Assembly (NCBI GenBank): GCA_016858145.1 | Contig: JAEHOE010000121.1 | Location: forward strand, 248,001 to 312,000 | Direction: 5' to 3' | Length of the DNA: 64,000 nucleotides | Source: Edaphochlamys debaryana | Lineage: Eukaryota > Chlorophyta > Chlorophyceae > Chlamydomonadales | Shown here: piece after piece, positions 1 through 10,558 of the stretch | How the letters are laid out: each line of letters begins with the position of its first letter | Position numbering within the stretch: position 1 is the first letter of the stretch | Position numbers and translations under genes: made by a program | Notes under the pieces: generated by a model | Told to the model about the DNA's origin: nothing | Databases searched by the model: none | What the model saw: only the letters and a program-made list of their open reading frames with translations

Positions 1-3000
1 GGCTCGCCACACCGCACCGCCAGGCCCCGGTCTCCGGCGGCGGCATCCGCAGCGGCCGCTGCCGCCGCGCCCGGAGGCGACGGCATGGCGGGCCTGACTG
101 CGAACGTGCTCCCGGGCGGCAGGCTGCGTGTGGCCGAAGCACCCAACCCAGCCAGGCGGAGTCGGAGCGCCAGCCCGGCCAGCTCGGCGGGCCGGGCCTC
201 GCCGAGTCGGTCGCCGCCGCGACGGCTTGATGCGGACGCCGCTGGAGCTTCCCACACGACCACCACCTTCGCACGGACTGGCCGGACCGGGCCGGCCTCA
301 GCCGCAGCCGCAGCGGCAGCGGCAGCCACAGGCGTGATGCGGTTGGGCCCAGTCGTTGGCGCCGCTACCGCGACTGCGGCTGCCGGGGCTGGCCGCAGGG
401 CGCAGCTCCCTGCGCGCTCGCCCGGGCGGCCCCGTCTGGCCCCCGTGTCTACGCTGGTGTCCGCCTTCATCTCGGCCGCACGGCGAGGCACCGGCCTCCA
501 GGACGCCACCCTGCCCTCCTTCCTGCCCCCGTCCTCGGCTGCAACGGGTGTGGCTGCCCCCACCGGCCGTGCGATTGGGGACCTGGGCCTCGACCGAGAC
601 CCCCACAACATCTCCCGTCACGCCTCGCCGCTGCAGTCCCGGTCGCCCTCCCCCTCCCCGTCGCCGTCGCCACGGCGTGAGGCCTCGTCCCCCGGCCTGG
701 CTGGGTCGCCGCGGCGTCCCATGACCATGACCACCACAGCCGCAGCCCAGACTTCGCCGCTGCGCCCACACGGCTACCTGGCGCTGGGCTCGCCGCCTCG
801 TTCTTCGCCGCAAAGACCGCTCAGCACGTCGCCCTATGCATCCCCCAGGGGCAGACGTGCTACGGTCTCGGCCCAGACCTCGCCGCAGCGTAGCCTCGGC
901 AGCCTTGGCCTCATGCGCCTGGCCTCGTTACCCAGAGGCCAGGCCGTGCTACAGTCTGTCCAGCGCACCCACGCCTCCGCCCGCCCCACGTCCCCTATCT
1001 TCCCGCCGGGCTCCACCGCTGCTGCCATCGCGGCTGCCGCCGCGCCCCGCACCTCGTACGGCGCCGCCTCCGGCGCGAACCGACGGACTCTGGAGCAAGT
1101 GCTCTCCGGCCTGGCCGCCCTGCCCGCAACCGCCACCCCTACAGCAGGGTTCACCGCCCTTGCCGCGGCGGCGGCCGCCAGGCCTGCGGCCCCTGCCACT
1201 ACCATGGCGGCCCTAACGCCTGCGGCCGGCGGAGGCGGCGGAGGCCGCTCCCTGAGCCCACGGCTTCAGGCCATGCAAGCCGAGACTCTGTCCCGGCTGC
1301 GGGTCGCGGGAGCACCGACCGTTGGTCTGGCTGGAGGGCTGGGGCGCGGCTATAGCAGCTCCGCAGGGGCGGCGCCAGAGGCGGCGCGCGGCCCCGGTCC
1401 CAGCCTGGCCCCGCTGTCGGCCGCCGACCTGCTGCCCCCGCACGGAGCGTACGGTGCCCCGGCGGACCGTGGCTCACGCAGGTGGGACACCCTTGGGCCA
1501 CTGCCGCTCACCATAGCCTGCTTTGGACCTGCGCGGGATCGGCCTGCGTCCGCTTTACCCTCCATAGTACGCGGCATGCTCCTTCTGAGACATGCTTGGG
1601 TCCATCCTCCCCTAGGACCAACCTTGTGCCTTTCCTGTCCCTCACTGCATCCGCAGGTACAGCCCTCCGCACCGCAGCCATGGAGGCAGCGGGCCAGGGG
1701 CCGCCCGCAGCGGCGCCACGCCGTCCTTCGCGGCGGCCGGCTTCGCCACACCCAAGCCCGTTCCCGGCACCGCTGTCGCGACGCCCAACGCGCGAGCCAC
1801 ACGCGACGCCGCCGAGGCACGTGGGGGCGCACTGCGAGAGGCGGGGCTCCGGGCGCATTGAGGCATGCGAGGGTCGTGGCCGCCAGCAGAGAGTGACCAT
1901 AATGGGGGCTATGTAGACTTGTGGAAGGCGTGTCGCTTTCCTTGTCTGCCCTTGCGCTCTGCCCTGACGCGTGGGTGCCGCCCGCGCAGGCAGGCGCGCG
2001 CAGGCTACCGGCTCGGGGGCCGCTGAGCGGCGCAGAGGCGGAGGCGCGCGCCGCTGGCAACGCCGGCACCTTGTCTCAAGGCGGCCGTGACGGTGGCTTG
2101 GAGCTGCGGGCGTTCGGGTCTCTGCTGGACCGATCAGGGTTTGCAGCAGGCAGCGGCCCTGGCGCTGGGGGCAGTGGCGCCAGCTCTGAGGCAGGACCAG
2201 CCGAATCCCGCGCCGGAAGCACGGACAGACGTGACCCTAGTAGACCGCTCAGCTACGGCAGCCGGGCTATGGGTAGCGCTCTGGCTCACCCCGCGCTCGC
2301 CCTGGCCAGTAGCTTAGGGACGCATGCAAATGCGAGGAGCGGACACGCGACGCCCAGCCATGGGAGTGGAGGCGGTATCGACTCTGGAGCGAGCGAGGCT
2401 GGCGGCGGCGGCGGCGGCGGCGGTTCGGGCCGAGGCAGCGGCAGCGGCGCCGGCGGTGGTACTCCGCCAATTGCAGACGCTGTGGGTGCGGCCGTGGCGC
2501 CGCAGGCAGGCAGCGAGAGTGAAGGCGGCAGCAGCGGGCCGGACTGGGTCCGGGAGTTCCTCGACGGCCTCGCACCGCTCCTCAGACCTGGGGACGGTCA
2601 TCGAGGAGAGCCTTGGATGCAAGGCCAGGCAAAGGTTGCCCAGTCCGTGGCCTCCGCAGCGGCCACCGCAACTACAGCGGTTGCGGCTGCGAGTCCCAGC
2701 CGAACCGCTGCCGACGCTCTGGCCGCCAGGGGTGGTGCAAGTCCGCCGATCGCCCCTGTGGTGTTGTCCGCTGTCATGGGCCAAGCAGGCCAAGGCTCGA
2801 GCCCAGCTGTCCCCCCCTCCAGCCCCTACATCTCCAAGGCCAGCCTGGGTCCTGACCTGCGGACCGAGCTGCCACGGTCCCCTTCGAGCAACATGCCCTC
2901 GCCTCGCCCGCCGGCACCCCAGCCTGACAGCCCCCACGCCGCCTCCCCCTCGGCCGCCAGCCCCGGCTACCCTGCAGCTGCCCCAGCCTCAGGGCCCAGC

Positions 3001-5802
3001 TCCCCCACAGCCTCCAGCCGCCCTTGCTCAGCGTCTGCCAGCCGTGCGTCCCATCGTTCACGGCCGCCCTCACCGGCACCCCAGCCACCACTCGCTGTCC
3101 CCGAGGCCGAGGATCCAACTCTGGATCTCAACGCCAATTTGGATCTGGAACTGGGCCTGGAGCTCGGACTCATCAGCATGGACAGCCTGCTAGGCCTGCG
3201 GCGGCTGCAGCAGCCCATGCAGCCACACGCCGAACCCAGCCCAGACACTGTATTGCAAGTCCAGGCTGGAGCCCATGCTTCCGTGGAGCCTGCGGCGAGC
3301 TCCCCAGGCGGGCAGCATTGCAACGCTGGACTGGAGGCGCCCGCCCCCTCAGCACCAGCAGGCGGGGGTACCCAGGGAGGGGCTGCCCCGCCCCAAGGCC
3401 CCAGTCGTGCGTCCACAGAGCTACGGGTGCTCATGCATCTGGCAGCAGCGGCAAGCAGTGCGCACGCCGAGACCGAGAAGGCGAGGGTCGAGGCCGAGGC
3501 GCGGCTGGCTGCGCAAGCCATGGCCGGCGCAAGCGCGGAGCTGCATAGACGCGAGGCCGAGGCCCAGGCCGGCCTGAGCGGGCTGCTGGGTTTGGCTTTG
3601 GGCGCAGACCAGCAGGAGCATGAGGAGCAGCAGGAGTCGTCGTCACCTTCGCTGCTGCTCGGAATGCCTTGGGGAGCCGCGCCGGGCCGGGGCCCCAGTG
3701 CGGCTGACGGAGGGGGCGAGGCGGAGCTGGGAAGGCCCAGGCGGCTGCTCGACAGCCTAGCCGCGGCCGATGAGGAAGCAGCGTCGGCATCGGCGACGGT
3801 CCCCACAATGGAGCATGAGCGTGTGTCCTTCGAGGCGGAAGGGGTGGGCGAAGCGCTTGTTGGCGAGCGGAATGTCCCGGCCAGCCCGCTCTCGGGCCTG
3901 ACTGCTGGGACGCCTGGCCCTCAGGCCCTCTCTGGGCAAAGCGGCGCAGAGGCACTCGATCGAGAGGGCTCAGAGCCGCATGAGCGGCCGGCCTCACCCG
4001 TCCCGGTGCAGCCCAGATCGCAGGGCGCTGGGTCGTACGGCCCCCAGGCGTCGCCCCAGAACTCTCTTCCTGTGCTCACCAGCCCAGGCGTCGGGGCTGA
4101 GGCAGTGCGGCTGGGCAGTCCCCCAGCCTGTTCCCCGATGCATTTGCCCCACCCCACCACCACCGCCGCGGCTACCGCCCCCTCCTCCGCCTTGCCCAGC
4201 CGCTCGGCCGAGGACGCCGAGTGCCTACCAGCATTAAGTCCACCACCCACGCGAGGCGGCCCTGCATTCATGTCCTCCGCAGCGGCCTCAGCCCCGAGCG
4301 CCTCAGGGCTGCTTGCGCAAGCCGGGGCGTCGCGCTATGCAACCTTCGCAGAGAGCCCCGAGTCCCCAGTGCCCTATGCCCTGCCAGCGGACGCCGAGGC
4401 TGAGGAAGAGGGCGACTGCACGGAAGACCCCGCCGCCTTAGCCTCCGCCGCGCCGTCTGCCCGGTCGCCAGCTCGCAGCGAGGGCCTTGCACCGGGGTCT
4501 GTTCCCAGGGAGAGCAGCGGAGGTGACTCCAGGAGCGGGGGCAGCAGCAGCGGGGGCGGCCGGGGCAGCCGTGCCGAGGCCCGCCTTGCTCCGGCTACGG
4601 CGGCATCCGTGTCGTCGCAGCCTGTGGGCAGCGAGGCGACTGAGTGCGGGCGGTTGACGGCTGCTCCAGGGCCGCTTCAGCAGCGATCGGCGATCCAGGG
4701 TGGGCACAGCGGGCAGGCCCTCAAGCCGGCGGCCCCTGGGGTGCGGCTCCCTCTGCAGCAGCAGTCGGACGTGGCGCCACAGCCCCAGCTCCAGCCCATG
4801 CTGCAGGCGCCGCCAGCAGCAGGGCTGGCGGGTGGTCGCCCCGGTGCAGCGGCTGCTGCCCCGGCTCCTGCGGGCGTGCAGGGCGAGGCTGCCGGTACGG
4901 CCTTGCTCCGTCGGGCACCTCCGCAGCCGGCCGGACCCCAGCCTATCCGCCACGCGGCCGGGGTAGCGGCAGCGGGTGATTGGGTCCATGCAAACGCAGC
5001 CCCGCAGCCGCCCAACCGCCAGGCTGCAGTCGTGGTGCAACCTTCGCTCCCGACTGTGCGTTCGGGCGAGGGCGTCAGAGCCAGCGTGGTGGCAGCCGCC
5101 CGCCTGTCCTCCACACTCCTGCCCTCTGGCCCTGACGACACGCCAGCCCCGCTCCCGGCCGAGTCGCCTGCCCTGCTCGGCCGCCGTGGCGGCCCCGGCC
5201 TGGAGCCCTTGCACCGCCAGCCAGCCGCGAACCCAGGCGGCGACGGGAAGGAGGACCGCTGGCACGCCAGCGCCTCCACCTCCTCCCTCGCTCACCCGTA
5301 CGCCTACCCAGCGACCAGCTATGAGGAGGGTCATGACCGCTCCCGCCTGGCGCCCGCAAGCACTGTCACGGGCTACCGGCACACCCTCAGAGCCCCCCTT
5401 GAGCAGCAGCTGCAGCCGCAGTCGCACACCCTGGCCCGCGGCCCCGCACTCCACGGACCGCGCGCCCATTGGCCCGGCGCGGTGCAGGGCGTCGTGTTGG
5501 CCCCAGCTCGGTTGTCGCAGACGCTGGCACAGGCCGGCTTCCGTCAGCCCGCCACCCAGGCCCAGCCCCAAGCCCACCTGCAGGACGGCCTGGGCCAGGC
5601 GCCGCTGCACCCCCACCACTCAGTCCCTGGGGACCGAGGCCAGGCTATGCAGCCGGGGAGTCTGGGTCAGGGGGGCCAGGGGCAGGGCCAGCGGCAGGCT
5701 CTGGCGGCTCTGATGGCGTCGCTGCAGGCCCTCAACGGCGTCACGCAGAGCGCGTGTGCACGCATGCTGGACGAGTTCGGGGGGCAGGGGCGAGGGGCGT
5801 GA
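1..5802 (+). CDS. Large Ser/Pro/Ala-rich low-complexity protein, 5' partial
   Basis: The reading frame is open from base 1, so the true start lies upstream. Proposed exons are <1..1481, 1657..1820 and 1994..5802, about 1,817 residues. Junction phases agree (2 then 1) and donors and acceptors are GT-AG. The second donor is less certain than the first. The protein is dominated by Ser-Pro, Ala, Gly and Gln runs. The first exon carries many SPSPSP and TSPLR-type proline-directed motifs that could be phosphorylation sites. A Glu/Ala-rich stretch encoded around 3420-3640 looks like a short coiled coil. A Gly run with GSGR repeats is encoded around 2400-2460. The C-terminus is less biased. I recognise no catalytic domain. 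It could be a scaffold or an RNA-binding disordered protein, but nothing here fixes a function. Confidence 0.55.
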
Positions 5803-6417
5803 GCCCGTGGTGTGTGGGGAGCAGGCTAAGGGCCAGAAGTGAGGGGCAAGGGAAGGGCAGGTAGAGGGGCAGAGGACGCAGGCGCGAGCTTCGCCAATGG
5901 TTGTCGATTTCTAAGGCGGCTGGTCTGGCGTATTTAAGTCAATGGCATCGAGGCGACACCGTGTGAGGCAGAGTCAGGGTGCTAGGAATTGACGAAGAGG
6001 TGCCGGTGTGTCCAGGTTGGGTCCAAGTGAGGCGTTCCAGTTTCTTCGAGGCAACCGATGTGCGTATGCAGGTTGAGCTGAGGCTGCGTTACTGGAATAG
6101 GGGCACTGTTGTTGATCTGGACGTTAGGGAGCTGGACGGAACGAAGGCAGCTGTGCATATAGAGAGAGCGGGTCGGGGGTTTGAAGGCGGGGTCGTGTCA
6201 AATACGGCAGTGGGCGCATGAACTTGTTCGAAAGCATGCAGAGCTTCAATATGTTCTGCCAGCTCACTTACTGCCTACTCACTTGCTATCATACCGTTAC
6301 CACGTCGTGAGTCGCGAGCACGGGAACGTGGATTATACGCGACTACCTGCAGTATACATAGCCGCCCTCAAGCAGCTGCTCAGGCAGACACGCAACTCGC
6401 CAAAGACTGCAGCAGCA
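5803..6417. other. Intergenic spacer with possible promoter
   Basis: About 615 bases between two genes on the same strand, with no convincing coding content. It is less GC-rich than its surroundings. A CCAAT-like element sits at 5893-5898 and a TATTTAA box at 5931-5937. The latter could be the core promoter of the ankyrin-type gene downstream, which would give that gene a 5' leader of roughly 450 bases. Confidence 0.3.
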
Positions 6418-8802
6418 ATGGCTGACGCTGAGCCGGACCCTTCGAGGGTTTGGGTGGATGGGATGGTCGTTGCCATCGTTGAGCGCCTTCCGTCCAACTT
6501 CGCAGCGGCACTCCGCGTTGTCAACAAGCAGACGGCAGCCCTGCTTGGGGGCTACAACGGCATCAAGCTGTCAGAGCCGGTCCCGCCCTGGGCCTTCGCG
6601 CTGCACTTCGCGGCACGGCCGGATGCCTGCAAGGACATGACCCGCGACCAGCGCGACCGCTTCATCTGCCTGGTCGCCGCTTCCGACGTGGTGCCCAACC
6701 TGGAGGTGGCACTGGCCGCAGCCGGCCGTGCGCCCAGCCAGCTGCACCTGGAGGCGGCAGCCAGCGCCGGCGCCCTGGCCTCCTGCGCATGGCTGGTGGA
6801 CCACATCCCCGACGCCGTGGACTGGCTCGGGGTCATCTCTGCTGCGGCCAAGGCGGGGAGGGAGGCCGTGTGCGCCTGGTGCCTGGAGTGCTTCCCCAAG
6901 CTGCGGTTTCCGGCAGTGCTGGTCGTGCCAGCCTGCAGCGCGCTCGAGGGGGGGCACGTGGCCCTGTCAGATCGCCTGCTGGAGGAGAAGGCGGCCGCCG
7001 AGGCCCCTGCCAGCGCCCGGCCATGGCCGTCCGATCTCCTCAGCGTGCTCGCACTGACTAATGCGGTGCTGGAGGGCTGCGACCTGGAAACCGCGCAGGC
7101 GCTGTGCAGCAAGCACGGCGCGGTGGACCGGGTACTCGGGCTGGCCTTCCCGGTCGCCCTCACCAGCACTGGGCAGGACTGGGAGGTAGGTTGGGCTGGT
7201 AGGGGCTGGTGTGACGACATGAGCAGGTCAGGGTATGAGTGGTAGATCTCCATGCCCTTGGCATCGTGCCAGGTTGCTCTGAACCTGCATATACATATGC
7301 CCGGTCTCGGGCCCTCATCTGTGTCCCCACATCCCCCGCCATCCTCCCCCTACACCGACAGGCCAAGCTCGACTGGCTGCTCTGCAAAGGCGCCGCACCC
7401 GGCCCCCATCACTTCTCCATGGTCGCCGCCTCCCTGCCGGGCTCCGCCGCCGTGGCGAGGTTCGAGTGGCTGCGAGCCCATGGCTGCGCGCCGGACAAAC
7501 GGGCGACGTCCCAGGCGGTGGCGTCCGGCAACCTGCCGGCCCTCGAGTGGCTGCTGAAGCACGGGCCGGAGCTGCAGGAGGACTTGGAGCAGGAACCGGC
7601 CGTGTCAACCGGCCTGTACGCTGCGGCCAAGGCGGGGCACATGGCTGTGCTCCAGGCCCTGCACCAGGTGGGTCGGACCCAGTACGGTAGTATGGGTCCC
7701 GGCCTGGGCCCGCAGCCCACGCCCGTGTCCTCTACATGGCTGCCTGGCCAGGGGCCAAGCGCACCCGAGCTAAGTGTGCCAGCCTGGATGTTGCGTGCAC
7801 GTGGCTGCCAGACTGATCCCATGACAGCCCCGTGCAGTGCTTTGATCGTGCCCTACCGTCTTGTGCTTGCCAAACCGCAGAGGGGCCACACCATGGCGCC
7901 CAAGTGGCTGGCGATGTCTGCGGCAGAGGGCGGGCGGCTGGAGCTGCTGCGGTGGCTGCTGGACACGTGCAAGTGGGACGCGCAGCTCGACGGGGACCTC
8001 TTTGCCAGCGCGGCGCGCTCGGGCGACACCCGCATGATGCTGTTCGTGCGCAACGAGCTCAAGAGCCCGATGAGCCCGCGCTCCTGGACTGGCGCTGTGC
8101 AGTCGGGCAGTGACGCGGCTCTGGCGCTTCTGCAAGAGCTGGGCTGCCCCAAGCCGGTGAGTAGATGGGGCCTTGCCGAGTGTTGGTGAGGCGAACGAAA
8201 GGGCCAAGGAAATGGAGGGCAATGTAGGTATTGGGGCACGACGCATTGCTTGATGCCCGCTGCCCCTCTCCGCCTGTCGACGGCCGCAGGTTTACGAGGC
8301 GATCTACACCGGCGAACCCTACCACCGCGCCCTCACCCTCAGGGACTGGCGCCTGGTGCCCCTGCTCCACGCCTACGGCCTCCCCCTGGCAGACCCCGGC
8401 CTGGGCCTGATCGAGCGCGCCATCGAGACCGGCGCCCCGCTGCTCCTGCTGCAGTGGCTGCTCGAGGCGGGGTGCGAGGAGCCCAACTGGGCCGACGCCC
8501 TGGCCGCGGCCGAGAAGCGGAGCGCGGACTATCCGCGCTCGCGCCAGGCCGCCGAGGTGCTGGTGTGGGTGCAGGGGCGCAAGAGGTGGTACCACGTGGG
8601 CCGGTGGCGCTGGCCGCAGCTGCGCTCCGCCATGCGTGCTGGGCGAAGGCACGACCTGGATGACCTAAACGCCCTGATCGAGCTGCTGCTGCCGCCTCGG
8701 CCCCAGCCGCCCGACTGGAGGATTCCCTTGGCGGCAGTGGGTGTGGCGGGCGTGGCAAGCGGCCTGCTGGCGGTCTGGCTGCATCGCTCCCGCCGGCTGT
8801 GA
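6418..8802 (+). CDS. Ankyrin-type repeat protein with C-terminal tail anchor
   Basis: Exons 6418..7185, 7362..7667, 7881..8156 and 8290..8802 all join in phase 0 and give 620 residues. The start has good context (GCAGCAATGGC). Residues about 10-40 (VAIVERLPSNFAAALRVVNK) look like the F-box-like leader found in a large algal ankyrin family. The body is repeated helical pairs of the AAxAGHLxxLxWLxxxG type, for example LEWLLKHG and LLRWLLDTCKWD, consistent with divergent ankyrin repeats used for protein binding. The last 25 residues are a hydrophobic helix (IPLAAVGVAGVASGLLAVWL) followed by HRSRRL. That is the layout of a tail-anchored membrane protein, exposing the repeats to the cytosol. The F-box assignment is weaker than the repeats. 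The binding partner is unknown. Confidence 0.8.
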
Positions 8803-10558
8803 GGGGCCCAGGGGATGGTTGGAGGGGGTGACCTGACGAGGGCCTTGGACGTGGGGGTGCACTACGGCTGGTGGGGCCGGGCCCTGCGCCAGTGGCGGGT
8901 GCGGTTGGTGCGGATCGGCATGCGGGGCATGCGGGGGAGTGATAGACTGCACAGGACTTGGGCAGGAGTATGCATTGTGACGGGCATGGGTGCAATGACT
9001 TTAGGAGACCCATGGGGATGCTGTTAAGGCGGGGTCGTGGTTGGTGGGTTTCGGTGGGGTGGGGGGATTTTGTACTCGCAGGGGCCATGTAGCGTAGTCA
9101 GGACGACGCCGGGGGATGCAGCTGAGCGCGTCGAGTCCGTCGACGTAGCCGCTGCCGCAACGCGCGAGAAGAAGGCAGGGTGCCAGCAATGTGCATCGCC
9201 GAGGCAGGGGCTAAACCTAGGAGCAGTTGCGCGCAGGGTTGCACAATACGGCAGCCCCCGGGGCCAATACGCGTATTAATACGCAATACGGCCCCCTCCT
9301 CGCTAATACGGCTTAACACGGCTCTAATACGGCGGCGCCCAGCCGTATTAATACGGCAGCGTACGGCAGCCCATACTGCCGCCTTGTGCACGAGCGAATG
9401 CGCTCCGCGTTCACGTAGAAGCGCAGGGAACGTGTAGGGCATCGGCTACGGCGGAACGGACGGCTGAGCTGCCGACCGACTCACCCCAGCACCCCGGCAC
9501 TACCCCCCCGCCGCCGGCCCCCGGCAGCCCGGCCGGTACCCCCGCGCCGCATGCCGTATTAATACGGCAGCGAGAGGCCGTATCCGTATTAATACGTATC
9601 CGTATCAATACGGGGACTGGAACGTATTGGCAACCCTGGTTGCGCGCGCCACGGGGGGGTGGGGGAGTACGGCAGCGGCAGGCAGAGTACCGCATGTGGG
9701 GCGCTTTCCCGCTGGCTGGCGTTGCCATAAGCGGGTGATGCGGCTGGCTGGAGTCGGGACACGGGAGGTCGACGAGCAGGAGGAGTGGAGGACAGTATAT
9801 TGTGTCCAGGTCTGAGTGCTGTTCTGGCGGGGTCGTGGGCTCGTGGTCCGTGGGTTGCGGGGGTGGGGGCAGGATCCGGCCTTTGCAGGATTTCATCCTA
9901 TCTGCGGGCTGCGGCTGAACTCGAACCGCTGATAGCTGGCCGCCGTACATTAGTGCCAGCGGAAGCGGCCCACGGCCCTACGCACGCCGAGATCAAGGGA
10001 TGCGGCTGGACGCAACGGCTGGTGGCTGCGCGCCGTGCGCTGTGGCAGTCGGCACACGGGAGCAATCTCATCGGAGTGTCAGAGACTTACAGCACCGCCT
10101 TGAGCCTTCCCGCCTGTCGCTCACTAGCCGAGCATCCAATGCCATCGAGCCCGTCCAGCCCACCAGCCGGCGGCTGGGCACCACGCCTTTCACATTCACC
10201 ACTGCCCCACCATCAAGCACTGCTTCTCAGTCCTCACCCGGACATGCCAGGCCGCCCTGTTAGCCCTGTGCTCCACCGCCCGACCCCGCTCATTACCTGC
10301 TTCGGCTCCTGCGCCGGTACCCCCGGTCTCCCCGCGGCGAGCGAGAGCGGGACCGCGACCGACCCCTGCGCCAGGAGCGATGGCGAAGGAGAAACCGGGG
10401 ACGAGGTTACGCGAAAAGCAAGTCCAACCGCGTCCAGGAACGATGGGGCCGAGCTCAACCACACGATGCACCGGCGTGGCGTCAGGCAGCGCACGACATT
10501 CATGCCCCTCCCGTTGATGTGATGACCTTCGCCCGCTTCACCGGCCCTCATCACCTCA
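8803..10558. other. Intergenic region between convergent genes
   Basis: The ankyrin-type gene (+) and the CLASRP-like gene (-) converge here. No exon-like reading frame with family signal was found. The middle holds the palindrome cluster described separately (9241-9630). The flanks are unremarkable GC-rich sequence and presumably hold the two 3' untranslated regions. Confidence 0.5.
9241..9630. repeat. Cluster of CCGTATTAATACGG-type palindromes
   Basis: Two identical 16-base perfect palindromes, GCCGTATTAATACGGC, lie at 9342-9357 and 9553-9568. A 14-base variant (GCGTATTAATACGC) is at 9271-9284, and a 12-base core, CGTATTAATACG, at 9585-9596. About ten half-sites of the form AATACGGC or TAATACGG are scattered between them. 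The AT-rich core stands out sharply from the GC-rich surroundings. It could be a degenerate mobile-element end, a protein-binding array, or a hairpin cluster. Confidence 0.8.

Noticed and set aside
4438..5619. Open frame of 393 codons on the minus strand
   Set aside because: It is antisense to the large Ser/Pro/Ala-rich coding exon and reads as Arg/Gly/Ala/Leu-rich shadow sequence with no conserved motif.
9240..9640. CRISPR array
   Set aside because: Repeats are short palindromes with irregular spacing and no equal-length spacers, and the genome is eukaryotic.
9900..9990. tRNA-like stretch containing CTCGAACC
   Set aside because: I could not form a full cloverleaf with acceptor, anticodon and T stems around it.
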